From: Argyresthia goedartella
Taxonomy: Eukaryota; Arthropoda; Insecta; Lepidoptera; Argyresthiidae
Length of the DNA: 64,000 bases
Assembly (NCBI GenBank): GCA_949825045.1
Contig: OX463810.1
Span: 35,598,201 to 35,662,200 of the forward strand
Direction of reading: 5' to 3'
The notes beneath the pieces are model-generated. The model saw only the letters and a program-made list of their open reading frames with translations, had not been told where the DNA came from and searched no databases. Made by a program: the position numbers and the translations under genes. This document shows positions 58,153 through 64,000 of the stretch, piece after piece (position 1 is the first letter of the stretch; every line of letters starts with the position of its first letter).

Positions 58153-58347
58153 AACTAATAACTGTATCACGGCTGTAATATTTATCTAAAATTAGTTGAT
58201 GAATTTACTAGCGAATGTAAATAATCCTAATTCATCGAAGTTCGCAATTCATACCTCAACAACTTTACAAAGTAACAGAAGTTGATCTTAGTACAAGTTT
58301 GAGCCGAGACGCCCGCGCCAGCCTTGTGCTTCGATGATTCGTGTAAA

Positions 58348-58513
58348 TTTTTAGGGGTTCCTAAGGGTGGCAAACGGGATCCTATTAGTAATAAGCCTTC
58401 GTTATCCGTACGTCCGTCCGTCCGTTACACCGTCAGCGCCACACGTTTTACGAGCCAAGTGTTTTATCTCGTTCGATAATGTAGAACGCTTCGTGTGAGT
58501 CAGCTGTCCATCT

Positions 58514-58547
<34 letters not shown>

Positions 58548-58884
58548 CACTAGGCTCTATCTCATGAACCGTCATAGTTAAACAATTGAAATTTTCATTG
58601 AAATTTTCACAGATGATGTATTTCTGTTGCCGCTTTAACTACAAATAACAGAATAAAATAAGTATTTAATACAAACATTATTAACAATACAACAATTCTT
58701 TCAATACACATACAAACTTATGAATGCACCTGGTTACGTACATGGAGTGTGAAAGTAGCCGAACCATAACTTTGTAAACAACATTTTGCTATGTAAAATC
58801 CAAACTATTCACTCCACACGTTTTCACCATTTTACGGTGGTACGGAACCCTCTGTGCGCGAGTTAGACTTGCACATGACAGGTA
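58348..58884 (-). repeat. Repeat E, copy 5, with duplicated run region
   Basis: ttaggggttcctaagggtgg ... cgtccgtccgtccg ... tctgtctgtctgtctgtctg ... gagttagacttgcacatgacagg. Two successive run regions (58410 and 58510) suggest an insertion between them. Confidence 0.75.
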
Positions 58885-59275
58885 TTTTTTTCAGAAATAA
58901 TTGTTTTTTGCATGTTTTTCGTCCCCAATTATAATTTATCATGGAAAGCGGTGACTAGCGTTCTTTGTGCTCTTTGTGACAAGAATGCGAATAAAGTTTA
59001 ACAGTCTTACCTATAAAAATAACTAATTTGTGTTTGTAGACCTGTTTAAGCAAAATACTCTTTAAACCTTAATGGGCTTTTTATGTCTTTGTGATTTATA
59101 AAAGTGCAGCGAGTCAGTTTTAACTAAAACACTGTTGTAAATTCCTTAATTCTTTGAGGGTCTGTGGATGACGGGTGAAACCAAAGCCGTAAGCTTGACA
59201 AAAAAAAAATCTGTGTATTCAGGCAAAGAGTTTCGTTTATGTGAGGTGTACGTGTCAAAATTTACTGCGTATTCC
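58885..59275. other. Unassigned sequence
   Basis: Nothing recognised. Confidence 0.35.
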
Positions 59276-59324
59276 AACCATGGAAGTAGTTTATACTACC
59301 GTTGTACAAACTACCTCCATGGTT
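59276..59324. other. Hairpin, 17-bp stem and ~15-nt loop
   Basis: aaccatggaagtagttt pairs with aaactacctccatggtt with one mismatch. Confidence 0.75.
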
Positions 59325-60885
59325 CCAATAAACAAAGAAAAAGCAACCAACACAAATTCATACATTGACAACTGACTGACGTTTGCTTTTGGCATTTGGT
59401 GTACGCCAAAGAGAATATAATGTGTGATATTGCCTAAAATGGGTTTATCGGCCGGTTATAGAAGGGTCCGAGCTACTTTAAGTTGTAGAAGGTTTATAAC
59501 GAAACTAAAATACAGATTTTATTTTATAAATCACAATTTTGTGAGAATGGGTTGTAAGACTGTTTTAACTCCATTTTATGAGTGTTTTAGAGAAATTGAA
59601 TCTTTATAAATAACACTGTTAGTCTTTCAAAATGTACAGGAAAATTAAGTGAAGAAACAAAAGTTAAGTGGAACGAGAAACATGGCCACGACAGCAATCA
59701 GGACCTGAACTACCCCAAAGATAGCCAATGGGTCAAGTGGCGTTGAAAACACCCCTTTCCTTAGGCGTATAATGAATGTGGTAAATATAGGTATGGGTAA
59801 AACCAAAAGTATCACGTTAATTATAGATAGCGATGTAACTGGAAGCATAGACAAATAAGTAATACTTAAATAAATTACTTATTTGTCGATGCTGGAAGTA
59901 AAGATAAATATTTGAGAAGATTCATTCTTTTATTACAATTAAGTATCTCTCAAACAAGAATGTTTAAGGTACCATAATAAGAGTATTTTTTTTGTTTGTT
60001 TAGGTGTTCTCGACCTTATCTACCACATGGAGGTAACATGCGCGAAAGGAAAACAATGGAGGGGTGTCTTCAATGCCATCTATTGGATTTGAGTAAAAAC
60101 TGCTAAGAATGTATCCCATTGTTGTAAGTGGCAACTAGATGATGACGTCACTTGGGTAAGGTGGGAAGCGGATGGTCAGACTTAGTTAGACAGCGGGTTT
60201 TGAACGCGCGGAGGCACGCACGCGTGATCGGTTGCGTTTATGTACGTACGTATAAGCGTATGCGAAGATCGGACGGCATGTGCGCGCACGCCGCGTGCTC
60301 CCCTACTACACCCCTTTCCTCGCTGCTGGCTGCTACAGGTCGCGCCAAGTTTCTCTTCTCTTTTTCTCGCTTAGGGGTTACCATTGTGCGACAAACCATT
60401 GTGCGTCATTTATCGAAGTGTTAAAACGCACAGGTTTAAATCTGAGATTATCACAAGATTCAGTCAAACAGGCTATTTACAAGCCTTATTAGGGTTCGTA
60501 GGAACTTACAAGCGCCCAGGAATGTTTAATAATTCAGGGTTTCCCCGACGTTTGGGGTCAAGTTTTTAATATTTAAGCCGGAGCTTTCCCTGGGAAGTAT
60601 ATTTAGTAAATTTTTGAAGTCTAAATTACAATTATTTCAATTTAAATATGTTTATTTCAGGCAGATTACACCCATAAATATATAAAACAGTTACACGACA
60701 AATAAAAAAATAATAAAAAATAAATAGCAAATAACATTATACAAGTAAATATTTAAACTAAGCAAAGCAAAAGGTAAAGGTAAAGCGTGTGCAGTTACGA
60801 TTAAATTACAGCTTTTAGTCATTAACAAAAAACACAAATCGTGTGACACAGTTATAAATATATAATTGTACAAGAATAATTTAAA
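59325..60885. other. Unassigned; second hairpin at 59845-59892
   Basis: gacaaataagtaat (from 59850) pairs perfectly with attacttatttgtc, and the stem extends outward with gcat/atgc. 60180-60400 is GC-richer (cgcacgcgtgatcgg; gtgcgcgcacgccgcgtgc) without a coding signature I can name. Confidence 0.4.
59645..59854 (-). CDS. Unrecognised hydrophobic 69-residue frame
   Basis: Two hydrophobic stretches (LSIINVILLVLPIPIFTTFII and IFGVVQVLIAVVAMFLVPL) separated by a short charged segment would make two membrane helices. It could be a stray exon of a membrane protein or chance. There is no clear splice context, no neighbouring exon and no family match. The start overlaps a palindrome. I consider it weak. 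Confidence 0.12.
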   Translation of the reverse strand: MSMLPVTSLSIINVILLVLPIPIFTTFIIRLRKGVFSTPLDPLAIFGVVQVLIAVVAMFLVPLNFCFFT

Positions 60886-61185
60886 AAATATTTTTTTACT
60901 ACCCAAAATGAGTAAAGGCTACCCAAAATACTGCGGTAGCTAGGTGAAGGGTAAAGGGGGTGAGCGATGCGAAGCCCCCTTTATCCTTCGTGTTAGGTTG
61001 AACATAAAAGAACGACAAAAAATACTTAAAACATAAACTTAAGTACATAAAACAAAGAAAGAAGTTTGGTGATCATTTATCCAAACACAATTTGGTGATC
61101 GTTTACTAATTCTAGCGGTCGTTTCGAATTTATTGGTAATAAAATAGGTGCGTTTTTGGTGATCGTTTAAACATAAGCCGAATTG
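60886..61185 (+). repeat. Dispersed repeat D, copy 2
   Basis: Matches 5679-5995: ctacccaaaatactgcggtagct, gggggtgagcgatgcgaagc, tcgtgttaggttgaacat, tttggtgatcatttatcc. Confidence 0.7.
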
Positions 61186-61378
61186 TACTCAATTCCTTGA
61201 ACACAACTTCCATTTAATGCTTGGTGCAACACAACCTCAACGTGTTGAACTAAAAATCTTCTCTTAGCAAGATTTTTCGAGATTATTCCACTCCACATCT
61301 AAAGAGTAGAAATAACGCCGTGTGAGAACTTCAGTTTGTAAAGGCCTTGAAACCTTATCCTAGATCTAGATTCTAGAC

Positions 61379-61560
61379 TTGACGACTTCTGTAGCACTGC
61401 GTCAATGCTCTGCCTCCCAACCTAGAGGTCTCGGGTTCGAATCCCGGAAGAAGAAAGAAAAGCTTGGCCTTGGGTGTTTACATTATGTGTGTGACGAGGC
61501 TGTTTCTGATTCCCATCCTAGTGTGGGGTCAGCAGCAATGTATGTACCTGTGTTTAAATA
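61379..61560 (+). repeat. SINE family B, plus-strand copy
   Basis: gacgacttctgtagcactgcg head, ctcgggttcgaatcccgg B box, ttgggtgtttacattatgtg body and cctagtgtggggtc near the end. Confidence 0.8.
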
Positions 61561-61842
61561 GATTTTGGTCTCGTCACAGACCTACTAGTAACAGTGGCTA
61601 CAGGTCTGTTAGAGACGTGAAAAAATTACGCGTCAACGGAACATTGATCCATTTCGGAAAAGATCGCTATCCCTAAAGAAATGTCACATGGCTAAAGTGT
61701 GGATAAATGTATTTGCCTATATTAAGTATTTAATTTTGTGTGATCACTGTTTGCCTTTACGCTTGGTGTTTATATTTTATGGTCATTGGTCTTTTGATCG
61801 ATATCATAAACGACAGGGGGAAGTCTTTGGTCTTATCAAGGC

Positions 61843-62180
61843 GTCTGGAGATCTTGAAATTGCCATTTGAGCAATTTAAAAACCATGTTAAAGCGACATA
61901 GTCGAAAAATAATACTTAAATGACGGGATTGTATGGGTTTAATCTAGCTCAACACAGACCTTGCTGTTAATAATTTTGTTTTATTTTATTATAGCTTGCT
62001 AAATATGATAATTCATATCATAATATTTGTATTGTTAAGCACAAACAATTTTTGAAAGAGATCTAAAAATAAATCTGTGAGAGTTTCTACGCCCATCTTC
62101 TCCCACAGTGGTCCAATGTAGAGAAGTGGCAAAAAATGACGATTGCTAATATCTATAGTAATAAAGGCCTTTGGTAAGTA
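61843..62180 (+). mobile_element. LINE 3' fragment, same family as 9612 and 50036
   Basis: gtctggagatcttgaaattgcc through ctcccacagtggtccaatgtag to taataaaggcctttgg. Only the last ~30 codons and the 3' UTR remain, with a 10-bp or so loss around 61905. Confidence 0.8.
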
Positions 62181-63395
62181 AAAGAAAATTTATGAATGAT
62201 TTTAGTATATTGTCCTTGTACAATAAGGCTTGTTCTTTGTCTTAGTTTCCTTTACATTAATCAGCAGCAACTCATTGGAATGATTTTCAACGTCCTCCAC
62301 CTTTAAGTTCACAAGTTCACATCTGCGACAAGCACCTTTGAGTCCAAAAATTAAGGCCACCTATAACAAAGATAAAAAACAGGTAAATATATAGAATAAT
62401 TACCATTACAAAGATACGAAATATTCATAGTTAAATCATGTATACTTACTTTTGTGGCCAGAAAAATAATCGATTTGCGTCTGATAGAGTTAAAAAATAT
62501 GTCCCTATTTTTCGCAGCTTACATATAACAAAGCCTCTTCTGTTCGATCTCACTCTTTGTCCGACCCGACAACCCGCAAGTAATGGCTCAGGACAATTTC
62601 TCCAATAATGAAGTATGGCCGGCCACTCCTCTCCTCTGCTCAATTTTTTCCCTCGTTAGGCGCGGAGCCCGCGGGGGAGACGCGGAAGTGGGGGGAAATG
62701 CCGCGGAGTTTTTCGCCCAGGCTTTTCGCTGGTCGATTGCGAATGAATATCGATTCGGTGCTCGATTATTAAATTGTTATACAGTATTGTTCCGTAACTG
62801 AGTTGGCGGGGAAGAGGTTGAGCTGGGTGAAGCAATAACTGGTTATGTTGGTTCTGCGATGGGTCAGCTATTTGTTCAGTTATTCCGTTCTTCCGTCTTT
62901 TCATGCTTGTCCTAAAAATTGGCCAAGTGCTAGTCGCGAGTAGCAAATAATTATGTGACTGGATATTTGGGTTGTAACTTTGTTTTTCATAGTGTTTGTA
63001 TAAATGACAAAGTTATCATTGCGGTTTTTAATAAATGTTTTAAATTTTAAAAACCGCTTATTTTATTTTGTTCAAACCAATTTTCGTTGAATGTCTGTAT
63101 AGAAATACACAGCAAATATTTTTTGTAGATTTTTCACTCTCTTACTTTAAAAGTTAGAGGGAGGGCGGAAAACATTTTTCCACTTTGGAAGGAAGTCTGT
63201 CTCTTTAAAGATTTACTTTGAGGAATAACAAGGAGGAACTATATACAGACACCCCACACATATAGGTGTGATGTATTTTTTTTTTGTTTCAGTTCTAAGT
63301 ACGGAGCCTGTTTTAATTATTTTAATTTTTAAATTTTTGTATAAAAATCGTAAAGCGGTTCACATAATACATCTACATACCAAGTTTCAATTGTG
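62181..63395. other. Unassigned sequence
   Basis: No gene found. 62560-62720 is GC-richer (gcgcggagcccgcggggg). 62960-63060 resembles 46790-46860 (catagtgtttgtataaatgacaaagttat). Confidence 0.35.
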
Positions 63396-63512
63396 TAGTC
63401 CTGATAGTTTCTGCTGTGACATACGGACGGACGGACGGACGGGCAGACTGACGGACAGACAGACTTGACGAAACTATAAGGGTTCCTTCTTTCTCTGCGG
63501 AACCCTAAAAAC
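63396..63512 (+). repeat. Repeat related to E, right end
   Basis: aattgtgtagtcctgatagtttc (just before), acggacggacggacggacgg and ctctgcggaaccctaaaaac; matches 47320-47455. Confidence 0.65.
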
Positions 63513-63545
63513 TGGCTATAGGGAACAAAAAACAAACAAAAACAG

Positions 63546-63746
63546 GACGACCTCTGTGCTGCTGCGGCTGTGGCTCTGCCTACCATGCGAAAGGTCCCGG
63601 GTTCAATTCTCGGCTGGAGACGAAGAAAAAATAATCCCCAGGTCGTGGATGTTTATATGTGTGTGACGTCGCTGTTTCTGGTTCCCACGACACAGGGTAT
63701 CCTAGTGTGGGGCAAGAAGCAATATATGTGTCTGTATGTAAATGTT
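63546..63746 (+). repeat. SINE family B, near full-length plus copy
   Basis: gacgacctctgtgctgctgcgg, gtcccgggttcaattctcgg, gtcgtggatgtttatatgtg, tgacgtcgctgtttctggtt, cctagtgtggggcaag. Confidence 0.85.
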
Positions 63747-64000
63747 GTGATTGTGCCTCTACCATCCCATAATGAGAGCAGGCGTTGTATTTAGGCTCTA
63801 CGAAAAATTGTGAGGAAATCTGGCCAACAGAGATAATCTAATAAGTAAGCCCTTGCTCAGTGGCGGTCTTATATATCCAAAAGAGATATCTCCAGCTGAC
63901 CCTCATGGAAATTACCCACTAGGATTCTGTATCCTAGTGGTTAATTTCCATCCTGTATCCTGTATTCCTATTAAGGAGGACTTCTGTAGTCTTCCTTATT
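63747..64000. other. Window end; SINE C-like piece and a hairpin
   Basis: 63795-63875 (aaaaattgtgaggaaatctgg) resembles the SINE C body. ggaaattacccactaggat (63907-63925) pairs with 63931-63949 with one mismatch and a 5-nt loop. Confidence 0.5.

Overview
This window looks like a repeat-dense stretch of an insect nuclear genome, most probably a moth or butterfly. I recognise no host protein-coding gene with confidence. The lepidopteran inference rests on recalled families: dispersed repeats that begin near 'aagtgcgagtc' and carry runs of 'cggacgga', repeats with the phrase 'cgacttcaa..aggaggag', tRNA-derived SINEs, BEL/Pao elements and CR1/Jockey-type LINEs. Nearly every long open frame belongs to a mobile element, and most are broken.

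Layout. 1-5586 is an internally deleted BEL/Pao LTR retrotransposon (copy 1); its 3' LTR is split by a 5'-truncated LINE on the minus strand. 5.6-12.9 kb holds SINEs, a LINE fragment inserted in a SINE, an 877-bp foldback element and an internally deleted LINE. 12901-27783 is a nest. A short non-coding LTR retrotransposon on the minus strand (target duplication CTTTG) has had its 5' LTR hit twice. One hit is a plus-strand LINE (14588-24070), which itself contains BEL/Pao copy 2 (17094-23891, duplication GTTGT). The other is a minus-strand LINE (24119-27712) with a single uninterrupted 946-codon ORF encoding a zinc finger, a reverse transcriptase and a restriction-like endonuclease. That ORF is the only protein in the window that looks intact.

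27.8-36 kb is mostly AT-rich sequence with decayed LINE pieces and an inverted-repeat element. 36.7-51 kb contains a foldback MITE with duplication TTAATG, several LINE pseudogenes, SINEs, a 44-bp and a 39-bp tandem repeat and several copies of the 'ggttccg' repeat. 51830-53424 is a 1.6-kb hexanucleotide array built from successive layers of related hexamers. 53.4-64 kb carries more LINE and SINE remnants, a TA-flanked DNA transposon whose empty target site also occurs in this window, and several short hairpins.

How the parts relate. The coding elements supply reverse transcriptases, endonucleases and integrases for their own mobility; the SINEs and non-coding LTR and foldback elements must depend on enzymes made elsewhere. 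The nesting gives a relative time order of insertions. I found no new host system. The points most worth following are the intact endonuclease-bearing LINE, the BEL/Pao derivative whose large deletions keep the reading frame, and a hairpin module shared by several LINE 3' ends.
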